The notes beneath the pieces were generated by a model. That model saw only the letters and a list, made by a program, of their open reading frames with translations, searched no databases and had not been told where the DNA came from. From contig CAMBRK010000032.1 of assembly GCA_945870185.1 (NCBI GenBank), positions 1 through 45,037 of the forward strand: 45,037 bases of DNA. Reading direction: 5' to 3'. Every line of letters starts with the position of its first letter. The first letter of the stretch is position 1. The stretch is from Aureispira sp. CCB-QB1 (GTDB lineage: Bacteria; Bacteroidota; Bacteroidia; Chitinophagales; Saprospiraceae). This document shows positions 16,368 to 24,730 of the stretch, piece by piece. Made by a program: the position numbers and the translations under genes.

Positions 16368-16928
16368 TTATACCGTTTTCCACTTGATGTTGCATCCTGC
16401 ACTAGGATATTGTTTGGTCAAAGGTGGTTCATCCCTGATCAACAACTCCAATGCAAGTCTCAAGTCCTTGCCATTTAATGGAAGATCACTTTTGGGTCTA
16501 GACTCGTCTAGTCTTCCCCTATAATACAATAAATCAGCTGAGTCAAACACATAGATGTCAGGTGTACAAGCAGCTTGATATGATTTGGCTACTTCCTGTG
16601 TTTCATCATAAAGATATGGAAAAGAATACCGCAGCACTTGAGCTACTATGCTCATTTTATCAGGGCTGTCTTGAGGGTAATTTTCTACATCGTTGCTGCT
16701 AATAGCTACAAAACCAATCCCTTTTGCTACATATTCATTGGCAATCTTTACTATTTCATCATTGACATGGATGACATATGGACAGTGATTACACAAAAAC
16801 ATCACTACCGTTCCTTTAGATCCTTTAATATCAGAGTAGTTCAACACTTGATTGGATACGGTATCTGGTAAATTGAAATCCGGAGCTTTTACACCCAAGT
16901 CTATCATTATAGATTCTGTCAATGCCAT
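16368..16928 (-). CDS. Thioredoxin-family protein (peroxiredoxin-like)
   Basis: I choose the ATG at 16928 (MALTESIMIDLG), giving 186 residues; seven extra upstream codons are possible but add no known sequence. The protein has an AhpC/TSA-like thioredoxin fold: GVKAPDFNLPDTV at the start, then VVMFLCNHCPYV with a CxxC pair, then the core through a second conserved region SYQAACTPDIYVFD, which contains the cis-Pro. Proteins of this subgroup are thiol redox proteins of unknown partner. No signal peptide is seen, suggesting cytoplasmic location. It ends tail-to-tail with the outer-membrane receptor gene at 16366. Confidence 0.88.
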   Translation of the reverse strand: MALTESIMIDLGVKAPDFNLPDTVSNQVLNYSDIKGSKGTVVMFLCNHCPYVIHVNDEIVKIANEYVAKGIGFVAISSNDVENYPQDSPDKMSIVAQVLRYSFPYLYDETQEVAKSYQAACTPDIYVFDSADLLYYRGRLDESRPKSDLPLNGKDLRLALELLIRDEPPLTKQYPSAGCNIKWKTV

Positions 16929-17002
16929 GGTAAAAATATTAGTGATCAAAAAAATAAAACTCTTATTAGAGTATCTGCATTCAAAGTAACTAAAAGAGCT
17001 TC

Positions 17003-17763
17003 CTATTGGTTTAAGTTTTTCATCATTTGTTTATCATAAATCTTTTTTAGTTGTAAATCACCTATTCCATATATACCTTCACGCTTTGAAAACTCAGCCA
17101 TCACTGATTCAAAATCTATATGCCCATCTTGAATGATTTCTTTTATTACTCTATCTGGCCTACTTAAAATAGATGGATCTCCGAACCTGTCAATATGAGC
17201 CTGGCATACTTCCTCGAGATTTGAAAAGCACTTAGATTTTTGAAAAGAAAGTTCCTTAAGCCGATCAAGGTTGTGGGCTTTATAAGCCACCCACAAATGA
17301 CAACCTAATGCTATATCTTTGGTCTCAAGTTCTACTCGTTGGAGATAGGATTGTTCTAGTGATTCTGTAGTAGCATTACCAAATCCATTCCAAATTTCGG
17401 GACTATCTGCAGTACTAGGGGATACTCTGAAAAGTTTTAATGTTTTTCTTTCTGCCAATATCGAAATCATAAACCACATATTTACCTGACAAAAAAGATC
17501 ATGTTCAAACCAAAGGCAATCTTCTGACTGATCTGGTATTAAATGAATTTTATTAAATTCTACAACTGTTTTTTTTCATATTCGCCGGGCAAAAGATCAT
17601 ACGTTTGTGACATAAATAGTGCTCTGTTTTGCCATAAATCACTTAGTTTATCTCCTTCTATTGGACCTTCGGTGAGACATTCTCTAAAGATTATTGTTTT
17701 CTGGTCAATAGATGTGACCTTAAGTTGATTTGTAAGGCAGTCACCAATTAATATGTGATATAT
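17003..17763 (-). pseudogene. DUF1835/DUF3658 protein, start lost and frameshifted
   Basis: The intact 3' part (17479-17003) encodes a DUF3658-like end, with GIYGIGDLQLKKIY close to the C-terminus. The region upstream, in another frame, reads IYHILIGDCLTNQLK, then IIFRECLTEGPIEG and LSDLWQNRALFMS, the hallmark of DUF1835. The two frames join at an A8 run (T8 on the plus strand, 17569-17576); one more A would fuse YEKK to VVEFNKIHLIPDQ. In addition, the codon where this family normally starts (M-x-H-I-x-x-G-D) is ATA at 17763-17761 instead of ATG, and no other start lies in the open frame. Two lesions suggest a true pseudogene, although a base-call error in the homopolymer is possible. Function of the family is unknown. 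Confidence 0.8.
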
Positions 17764-17832
17764 TTTTGATATGAGTGATAAGGTTTTGACAAACTAAAAT
17801 AACTTTTATGTATAAAATCACTACTAACAAAA

Positions 17833-17863
17833 AAGGCAGTCACTATATAAGTAACTGCCTTTA
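17833..17863 (-). terminator. Rho-independent terminator after PA-domain protein
   Basis: Arms 17833-17844 and 17852-17863 pair over 12 bp with one mismatch around a 7-nt loop. On the minus strand the stem is followed by a run of T residues (A-run 17830-17835 on the plus strand). It lies 22 bp beyond the stop of the gene at 17885. Confidence 0.85.
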
Positions 17864-17884
17864 TTAATATTTATAAGAAAAATC

Positions 17885-20320
17885 TTATTTTTGAACAACC
17901 ACTTTTTTAGTGATCACACCTTTATCAGTATGAATCAAAGCAGTATATGTACCAGAAACCAAATTTCCTAGATCAAGCTTCAATCTTGAATCTTGTACTC
18001 CTTCAAAAGATTTAGTTGTAACTGTTTTACCTTCTATAGATACTAAATCCACTCTTACATCAGATACATTGTCAAGGGTAACATCGATGTACAACTCTCT
18101 GTTTGCCGGATTAGGGAATACATTAGCTGTTCCTGCTTTCGCTATATTAAATGTGCTAACAGGAGGATTTGTAATATCCATTTCCAAATACATAGTAGCA
18201 AATGAGAATAGCGTTGCTGAATTTCCTAAAATAGTGAAAGATCTATCAGCAACATCATCAGTACCTGCACCTGACAATTCAAAAAGGGAACCACCTCTTC
18301 TTGTCTCACCTGCTTCCTCCAATGCAAAATTCGCTGCAACAGGATAAATAGATCTATCTAAGCTACTTGTTTGACTAAAACCACTGTATGTGAGGAATTG
18401 ATATCTTGCAGAAGATGGATCCAATGGAGATGTATGTGCTACTAGAAAATACATTGTTTCGTCATTTAGTTCAATTTTCTTGTCTTCTACTGGCTGTCCA
18501 TCACCATCTACTCCCCATAAAGGAAGTTCGATATTTCTTAGATTATCTATTGCTTCAAGGAAGATATTGTTTGCACCTACCAATGTTCTTTCCGTAGGTT
18601 GACATCCACCATCTTCATTCTCATCTATCCACTCGTACAATTCTATGTTTACAAAACCTGAACCTTCTACATCAGCAGCTGTGTTAGCAAGTCCAAATCT
18701 GGCAGTTTCTACAAACCCACCTTTTCCTTTGGAAACATAATACATATTACCTCCTGAATAGTAATTAGTAATATCATCAGATACAGCCCAAATTGCAGCA
18801 ATGTCTCTCATGTAATTAGCAGGTGTAACTTCACTTTCTGGCAATAAATTACCAAATGTATTTTCTGTTACTTCAAAGAAAAATCTAGCTGTGTCATTGG
18901 CATTTCCTTTATCTTCTCCAGATTTGATAATATAAGCTGCATCATAAAATGCTGGTTCGTTAGCAGGAGTATATGTATCATCAAAAAGATCATTTTCCAA
19001 AGTGGTACCTGCAGCAACATTTCCGTAAGTATTTTTTAAAACTATCGGAGCTGCTCCATCTTTAGAAATAGCCAAATCTAATTCTACACCTGTAGCATCA
19101 CCATTACCGATATTGGCAATATCAGCTAAGAAATACATTTCAGTTGTTTGTGATCTTGGTACTCTTAATGTAGGTGCTACAGCAAAGAAGTTAGTATTTA
19201 CTCTAGTGTCTACTACTACTTCATTTTTAATGACCACATCATCAATACCCCAGTAGTAATAATTACCTGCATATTCAAACTTAATTCTGATTTGAGTAGC
19301 TCCAGCGTAACCCAAAAGAGGAACATTTATTCTCTCATTAATAACTCCAGAGTTTACAGGCAATGATGTATTTAATGCTACTGTATCTGACCAAGTCACT
19401 CCATTGTCTTTTGAAGCCATAAGGAAGTAGTTACTTCTAAATTGTCTAGTAGCTTGGTTAAATTGTACAGATATACCTTTAACTCCTGCTGGCAGTGTAA
19501 TATTAGGAGAAATCAATGCTCCTGTACAGACAGCAGGACATTTTCCAGTTCCAGCATTAGCCCCAACGCCACCATTATCTTGAAAATCACTATTAAATTT
19601 CATGATACCGTTACAATCTGTCCAAGAGTCCATCACGGTACCTCCAAAAGCACCACCTAGGATCTCACCATCACCATCAAATTCCCAAGTATTTTCTTTA
19701 TCTACAGTCCAACCATTAAGTCCTCCTGTAAAATCTCCTCTGTTGCCTTTAGAGTCAGCACCATTTCCCCATACTACTTCAGGAGCATAAGTACCAGTAT
19801 TAGCACATACGTTTCTAAGTGTAGCTTTAGCAGTACCCGCTAAAATAGACGCTCTGATTTTTTGACAATCAGTATATGAAATCATAAAAGTAGGTACTGT
19901 CACCTGAGCACCATTAGTCCCAATTGTCATAGAAAAAGGAGCTTGATTTTGGTTAGCTAGGTTATTACAGATAATAACAGCTACGGCACCTGCCTGCTGA
20001 GCCTTCAAAGCTTTAGAACCGAACTCTCCGTTTACTGCAGGAGTACAACCTCCTCTGTCTACGAATCCTATTTTTCCAGTAAGACTGTTAGTCGCCGCTG
20101 CACATAATATAGTACCATTAGTAGTACCATCAGTACCAAATGCTGCATCTCCTGATACAGTGGTGCTATAGTTGGTACCGAATGACGCTCTTACAGCTGT
20201 ATAGTTACCAGCTCCTGTAGGGGCTTCGATAACTAGGGTATTTAACTTCTGTCCCATCATGTCGATAGCAACAAAACTTAACACCACTAAAAATAAATTT
20301 TTTGTAAAAAATCTTAGCAT
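17885..20320 (-). CDS. T9SS-exported protein with PA domain
   Basis: An 811-residue exported protein. A signal peptide (1-23) precedes a protease-associated (PA) domain at about 35-165, recognised by LTGKIGFVDRGGCTP, QQAGAVAVIICNN and VTVPTFMISYTDCQKI. Residues about 195-370 form a beta-rich, MAM/jelly-roll-like domain, and a further Ig-like region follows. The C-terminus (about 735-811, VFPNPANRELYIDV to ITKKVVVQK) is a type A T9SS sorting domain. No catalytic protease motif (for example HExxH or a Ser/Asp/His set) is visible, so the PA domain here probably mediates binding rather than being part of a complete protease. Expected location is the cell surface or medium. It is a single gene with a good terminator at 17833-17863; the 257 bp upstream are AT-rich with no clear -7 element. 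Confidence 0.88.
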   Translation of the reverse strand: MLRFFTKNLFLVVLSFVAIDMMGQKLNTLVIEAPTGAGNYTAVRASFGTNYSTTVSGDAAFGTDGTTNGTILCAAATNSLTGKIGFVDRGGCTPAVNGEFGSKALKAQQAGAVAVIICNNLANQNQAPFSMTIGTNGAQVTVPTFMISYTDCQKIRASILAGTAKATLRNVCANTGTYAPEVVWGNGADSKGNRGDFTGGLNGWTVDKENTWEFDGDGEILGGAFGGTVMDSWTDCNGIMKFNSDFQDNGGVGANAGTGKCPAVCTGALISPNITLPAGVKGISVQFNQATRQFRSNYFLMASKDNGVTWSDTVALNTSLPVNSGVINERINVPLLGYAGATQIRIKFEYAGNYYYWGIDDVVIKNEVVVDTRVNTNFFAVAPTLRVPRSQTTEMYFLADIANIGNGDATGVELDLAISKDGAAPIVLKNTYGNVAAGTTLENDLFDDTYTPANEPAFYDAAYIIKSGEDKGNANDTARFFFEVTENTFGNLLPESEVTPANYMRDIAAIWAVSDDITNYYSGGNMYYVSKGKGGFVETARFGLANTAADVEGSGFVNIELYEWIDENEDGGCQPTERTLVGANNIFLEAIDNLRNIELPLWGVDGDGQPVEDKKIELNDETMYFLVAHTSPLDPSSARYQFLTYSGFSQTSSLDRSIYPVAANFALEEAGETRRGGSLFELSGAGTDDVADRSFTILGNSATLFSFATMYLEMDITNPPVSTFNIAKAGTANVFPNPANRELYIDVTLDNVSDVRVDLVSIEGKTVTTKSFEGVQDSRLKLDLGNLVSGTYTALIHTDKGVITKKVVVQK

Positions 20321-20577
20321 AACTTAAAAATTTGGTTTATTGTTAATAAATATTTAATTTGCGAACCGTAAAAGTAAGATTTTCTTTAGAATTAAAATGT
20401 CTTGGTGGATACAATTTTAAATAATCATCATATATTTTTTAGATTATCATATTATTTAAATTCCCAAAAATCTAAATAAAAATTACTTTAATTTGGTTTT
20501 AAGTCTAATAATGGATCGCTTTTAAAATTAAAATTTTGATTGTTAGTAAAATTTTTAATTTTATTCTGACATTATAA

Positions 20578-21528
20578 TTATGATAGTTCCTGCATCAATT
20601 TTTCCAAATTTACTGGAACTACTCCCGGTATTTCGCAAACCTGACCACCTGCGGTGTTTGCTACTTTGGCAATATCTTCAGATTTCATCCCTTTTATATA
20701 ACATAAAGCCACAATGCTGATTACAGAATCTCCTGCCCCACAGACATCGGCTATGACTCTTTGTTCGGTAGGATATACATTGCTGCTAAACCCATCATTC
20801 AGATATATGCCTTCACTACCCAAGGTAATCAGTGTGCATTTATTTTGAAGGTTTTGTCGAATCAATGTATCTGCTTCGTCCCAGGTCACATCTCCTACTG
20901 CCTGACGAATTTCTTTTTTGTTTGGTTTAAATAATGTACAGTTTTTATAAGAAAAAAAGTTTTTTTCTTTTGGATCTACAAACGTAGGAATTATTTCTGC
21001 ATTGGCCTTTTCCATGATAAAATGAATAAGATTTTTGGTAAGCATTCCTTTATTATAATCCTGAAGGATGATACCGTCAATCTGATTATTCGTAAGAATG
21101 TCAATAAAAGCAGTCATTAATTGTGCTTCTTCTTTGGGATTTAGATCGTGTTTGTCTTCATGATCTATACGAAGTAATTGTTGATTGCCACACATCACTC
21201 GGGTTTTGATGGATGTTTTTCTATTTTGGAGTTTTAAAATATGGGTATCCATACGCGTTTCTGACAAAATTTCATTCAAAATATCAAATTCCAGATCATG
21301 ACCACCAATAGATAGAAGTGAGACCTTTGCTCCAAGTGATCTTATATTAAGAGCCACATTGGCGCTTCCTCCGGCTCTATTTTCTATAGATTTTTGCTCT
21401 ACTACAGGTACAGGCGCCTCAGGAGAGATCCTGGTTACTTGTCCATTGATATACCTGTCTATCATCACATCACCTACCACAAGCAAGTGTAAGTCACTGA
21501 AATCAGGAAGAGAAACTGACTTATTCAC
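20578..21528 (-). CDS. rfaE1: D-glycero-beta-D-manno-heptose-7-phosphate kinase-like PfkB sugar kinase
   Basis: A 316-residue cytoplasmic PfkB-family kinase. It starts with LHLLVVGDVMIDRYINGQVTRISPEAPVPVV, the characteristic N-terminus of the HldE/RfaE domain I. It contains NRAGGSANVALN and ends its active site with ADVCGAGDSV, whose Asp is the catalytic base. It would phosphorylate D-glycero-D-manno-heptose-7-phosphate at O-1 on the way to ADP-heptose for the lipopolysaccharide core. Only the kinase domain is present; the adenylyltransferase half found in the E. coli fusion is absent. Its start overlaps the end of waaA by 4 bp (ATGA), so the two are translationally coupled. The related ribokinase role is less likely in this context. 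Confidence 0.85.
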   Translation of the reverse strand: MNKSVSLPDFSDLHLLVVGDVMIDRYINGQVTRISPEAPVPVVEQKSIENRAGGSANVALNIRSLGAKVSLLSIGGHDLEFDILNEILSETRMDTHILKLQNRKTSIKTRVMCGNQQLLRIDHEDKHDLNPKEEAQLMTAFIDILTNNQIDGIILQDYNKGMLTKNLIHFIMEKANAEIIPTFVDPKEKNFFSYKNCTLFKPNKKEIRQAVGDVTWDEADTLIRQNLQNKCTLITLGSEGIYLNDGFSSNVYPTEQRVIADVCGAGDSVISIVALCYIKGMKSEDIAKVANTAGGQVCEIPGVVPVNLEKLMQELS

Positions 21529-22775
21529 TGTATTATTGTTTTATTGATTTTCGGGTACAAATGTCTGATAATTTTTTCGGTTGCTCCGTGGTTTTCTTCA
21601 AAATATTGACTGAGTAGTTTTTTGACCAGCTCTTTTTGGCCTTCATTTTTTTCAAAATTCAATATGTGTTTCAGTATTTGTTCTCCAGATTCCACACTAA
21701 AAGCAGCACCTAGTTTTTTAAATGTCAGCGCTTCATTAAATTTTTGATGATTGGGACCAAAAAATACAGGTACACGAAACACTGTGGGTTCTAGTATATT
21801 GTGAATCCCTTTTTGAAATCCACCACCTATATAAACATAATCAGCCACTGTATATAAAGATGAGAGCATTCCGATATTATCAATAATGATTACTTTTTCA
21901 TTCAAATCATCTTCTGAATACAGAACTGATTTACATAATATGGCTTTTCTGATGTTTTGAATATTTTTAGTACTGATATCATGTGGTGCGATGATATGTA
22001 CAAAAGTAGGAAATGCGGATAAGCAGTCTTTTACCACTTCTATATCAGAGATCCATATACTGCCATAGATTATTGTGGTAGAAACATTCGATATAGCTTT
22101 TATTTTTTCTGGCACTAAAGCGGCTTTTGCGTTTTCAATAACCCTGTCTATTCTAGTGTCCCCACTGCAAATCTGTTGGATAATCTGATGTTTTGAAAGG
22201 ATCTCCGATGATGCGACGTCCTGATTGAATATAAAATCGAACCTTTGTAAAAGATGTTTAAAGGGCTCAAAAATGGGTTTAAAAAAATAGTCCTTTTCCC
22301 TGAAGACTCCAGAAATTAGGTAAAGAGGGACTTTGCATTTAAGGACCGATTGAATCAAATTCCACCAAAATTCATATTTAACCAATATAACCATACTCGG
22401 CTGATAATATTCCAAAAGTTCGTTTGCGTTATTGGTTAAATCCGAAGGTAAATAAATGATTTCATCTGCGAATGCGTAATTTTTTCTGATTTCGTACCCT
22501 GACGGAGAAAAAAAGCTTAGTAAAATGGCTTGATTTGGGAATTGTCTTTTTATGGATTCAATCAATGGTCTTCCTTGCTCAAACTCACCTAATGAAGCAC
22601 AATGTACCCATACAGGATGTCCCAAATTTGATTTTCCTGATATCAAATTCTGTGTTTTTTTGCGCCCGTGGTACAATAGATTTAGTTTTGGAGAAAAAAA
22701 ACTACCACAAAAAATATAGAAATTACCTAAATGAATTCCACCTGAGTAGAGCGTAAACAACAATTGTGCCCACAT
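21525..22775 (-). CDS. waaA: 3-deoxy-D-manno-octulosonic acid (Kdo) transferase
   Basis: A 416-residue glycosyltransferase (GT30) that attaches Kdo from CMP-Kdo to lipid A precursors at the inner membrane. The N-terminus has the usual membrane-anchoring stretch, followed by HPVWVHCASLGEFEQGRPLI, in which the conserved SLGE contains the catalytic Glu. Later VILVKYEFWWNLI and a C-terminal YVGGG-type nucleotide-sugar site (ADYVYIGGGFQKGIHNILEP) are seen. The gene is the middle member of a tight run: 4 bp after the 22780 outer-membrane protein and overlapping the heptose kinase by 4 bp. The group belongs to lipopolysaccharide inner-core assembly, as does lpxK further along. Confidence 0.93.
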   Translation of the reverse strand: MWAQLLFTLYSGGIHLGNFYIFCGSFFSPKLNLLYHGRKKTQNLISGKSNLGHPVWVHCASLGEFEQGRPLIESIKRQFPNQAILLSFFSPSGYEIRKNYAFADEIIYLPSDLTNNANELLEYYQPSMVILVKYEFWWNLIQSVLKCKVPLYLISGVFREKDYFFKPIFEPFKHLLQRFDFIFNQDVASSEILSKHQIIQQICSGDTRIDRVIENAKAALVPEKIKAISNVSTTIIYGSIWISDIEVVKDCLSAFPTFVHIIAPHDISTKNIQNIRKAILCKSVLYSEDDLNEKVIIIDNIGMLSSLYTVADYVYIGGGFQKGIHNILEPTVFRVPVFFGPNHQKFNEALTFKKLGAAFSVESGEQILKHILNFEKNEGQKELVKKLLSQYFEENHGATEKIIRHLYPKINKTIIQ

Positions 22776-22779
22776 ATGC

Positions 22780-23535
22780 TTAATAATATATGGTAGCTTC
22801 TGTATTATTTCGGTAAAAAGCTAGGTTCCAAACAAATCTTGCTCCCACCAAAAGATCTAACCTAGACGCAATCGTAGGCTGTCCGGTATCAAAATTATAA
22901 ACTCTAACTTCTGAAGTAAAACCTTGGATAAAATCCAATGCGATTTCAAAATTGAGCCTTCTATCCTTACTTAAATGTTTGTAACCCACTGTCTCTTTAA
23001 TAGAAAAACCTCTGGTCAATCTGTCATAGCCAGTTTGCCTTCCGGCTCTTATTTGAGCTACAGAGTTTCTTTCATCTGTGAATTTTATATTATGCTGAAG
23101 AATACCAGCGTTTACGATTAATTTTATACCTGATCTTGAATTCTTGCTTAGGGGAAAAAGTTTGCCGCCACCTAGACCTAAATACAATCCCCTTTGTCTT
23201 AAAAATATATCCGCTATTTGTTCGTCATCGCCAAGGATAACTCCTGATGATGTCCTAAATGGTGCCAAGACATCTTCCTTGACTTGGTCACCAAATAAAT
23301 AAATGAATTCACTATTGACGATCCAATTTTTCGTAGAAATATAATCTCCACCCAAAGAAAAATTAAGGGAGGAACCATATCTTTCTTGAAGCTTGCCTAA
23401 TGGTGTAATACCACCGAAACCGAAACCTAAATCCAAAATAGTTCCATCTACAGGCTTGGATACTTCATCCTGAGCTTCAGATTTTATAAAAATTCCCAAT
23501 AAAAATATAAATATAAAATATTTTAAACCTTGCAT
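22780..23535 (-). CDS. Predicted outer-membrane beta-barrel protein
   Basis: A 251-residue protein with a signal peptide (1-21, cleavage near SEAQ) and alternating hydrophobic/polar strands to the end, as in small porin-like beta-barrels. Segments such as DLGFGFGGITPLGKL and RGLYLGLGGGKLFPL are typical of these. The final sequence NNTEATIYY ends in an aromatic residue, as outer-membrane proteins commonly do. I do not recognise a named family. It is the first gene of the operon with waaA and the heptose kinase, 4 bp upstream of waaA, with a -7 element at 23587-23594, so a link to the outer-membrane lipopolysaccharide surface is plausible but unproven. Confidence 0.8.
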   Translation of the reverse strand: MQGLKYFIFIFLLGIFIKSEAQDEVSKPVDGTILDLGFGFGGITPLGKLQERYGSSLNFSLGGDYISTKNWIVNSEFIYLFGDQVKEDVLAPFRTSSGVILGDDEQIADIFLRQRGLYLGLGGGKLFPLSKNSRSGIKLIVNAGILQHNIKFTDERNSVAQIRAGRQTGYDRLTRGFSIKETVGYKHLSKDRRLNFEIALDFIQGFTSEVRVYNFDTGQPTIASRLDLLVGARFVWNLAFYRNNTEATIYY

Positions 23536-23586
23536 GTTGGTGATCTTAAAAATGAAAACTAAACTCTATTCACACAATAAGAACGG

Positions 23587-23594
23587 CAAATATA
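23587..23594 (-). promoter_or_regulatory. -7 promoter element of the waaA operon
   Basis: On the minus strand this reads TATATTTG (TAnnTTTG), 52 bp before the ATG at 23535. A TTG at 23614-23612 lies 17 bp farther upstream, slightly closer than the usual -33 spacing. Confidence 0.6.
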
Positions 23595-23691
23595 ATAGAA
23601 TGTTGGTTTTTCAATGGTATCAATTGATATGAATGACTTAGAGACGACCCTTTTGCTATTAAAAAATATAAAAATAACAAGCCAAACCAGG

Positions 23692-24219
23692 TTAACCCAA
23701 TTTTAGCTTTTTATAGAAGAGTTCTTTTGTGCTAGATATTGTACCAAAAAACTCAGCGAATTTTACTTGGGGAAAGACACCCATATCTTCAGCATGAATA
23801 TATATATATGCAAGCTCTACATTTTGACCATGCCAAGAGAAAAATACTCTAAATCTACCATCTGAATTTTTGGCAATATAAAACTTCATATCTTCATATG
23901 AAACAAACTGAAAAATTAATAATTCATGGTTAATAACTTGATGACTATATCCATAAGCAAGCTTTTTCTGTATGATGTTTAATTCTTGCTGGACCACTAA
24001 ATCATTTTCTCCATATTTAAGCCAATGGATTTTCATAGGGTCATTTAGATTGATCAATCCTGATTGGTAGTTGATCTCGTATATTACAGCATTGAGATTT
24101 TGATTGCGTTGTATATAAAATAGCAAATCACCGTAATCTTCAATATACGGATAGTGACGAGGCCTTCCTTGGTCGCCATGATCTAATCCTTCAATAAATT
24201 TTTTGGGTGTAGATATCAT
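23692..24219 (-). CDS. DUF4833 domain-containing protein
   Basis: A 175-residue protein with no signal peptide. The DUF4833 signature is clear: LLFYIQRNQNLNAVIYEINY near residues 32-51, then DPMKIHWLKYGE, then LNIIQKKLAYGYS and the C-terminal KFYIAKNSDGRFRVFFSW. The family is common in Bacteroidota; its function is not known. It is a single gene with about 155 bp before the waaA operon promoter region. The ATG at 24219 is the first in the frame and lies just after a weak TAACTTTA element. Confidence 0.85.
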   Translation of the reverse strand: MISTPKKFIEGLDHGDQGRPRHYPYIEDYGDLLFYIQRNQNLNAVIYEINYQSGLINLNDPMKIHWLKYGENDLVVQQELNIIQKKLAYGYSHQVINHELLIFQFVSYEDMKFYIAKNSDGRFRVFFSWHGQNVELAYIYIHAEDMGVFPQVKFAEFFGTISSTKELFYKKLKLG

Positions 24220-24320
24220 GTGGTAAAGTTACAATTAGTATCTAATTCGTAATAAGATAACCCATTAATTTTCTTTAAATCATCAAAATCTATCTCAATT
24301 AAAAAGTCTATTTGTGCTAT

Positions 24321-24485
24321 TTAAGAAAATTTTGTGACGATATTATTAGATTTAAACGAAGTTTTGATTGGATTTATCAATGATTTTAAATTTTTGTAAA
24401 TGATATTCAAAACGTTGATTATCAAGCTAAAAGGAAATATAATCAAAAGAATCACACTAATAGATATAAAAAATGATGTTTTCAT
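24321..24485 (-). CDS. Possible small membrane protein
   Basis: From ATG 24485 a 54-codon frame encodes one hydrophobic segment (about residues 5-28, with ISVILLIIFPFSLII) followed by a basic Lys/Asn/Ser-rich tail. A longer version from 24551 adds another hydrophobic stretch. Composition follows the AT-rich background, and no ribosome or promoter signal sets it apart, so this may be chance. Otherwise the 24220-24730 gap holds only AT-rich sequence and the pyrG promoter at its end. Confidence 0.25.
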   Translation of the reverse strand: MKTSFFISISVILLIIFPFSLIINVLNIIYKNLKSLINPIKTSFKSNNIVTKFS

Positions 24486-24680
24486 AAGATATGGTGAAGT
24501 GATAATAAAATAAAAAACATTCAATCCTATGATACAAAAGTAGCACAGCAATGTTAAGCTATGGTTTAGTTTATGTTAAGTATAGATTAATAGTTGGTTT
24601 TGGTTGAAATCTTTGAAAGAAATCGTTGGGTAGTTAGAATTTATTTCATGCATGCTTAACGTCTCTTACATAAAAATCAC

Positions 24681-24688
24681 TACCTTTG
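24681..24688 (+). promoter_or_regulatory. -7 promoter element of pyrG
   Basis: TACCTTTG matches TAnnTTTG 42 bp before the ATG at 24731. It argues that the start at 24731 is right, because a start at 24686 would lie within the promoter itself. Confidence 0.7.
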
Positions 24689-24730
24689 CGTCCCGTAGCA
24701 AAGAAAATAAAGTTTCTTTCCACTTACATC

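Noticed and set aside
24686-24730. Upstream TTG start for pyrG
   Set aside because: It lies within the -7 promoter element and the added residues are not part of CTP synthase.
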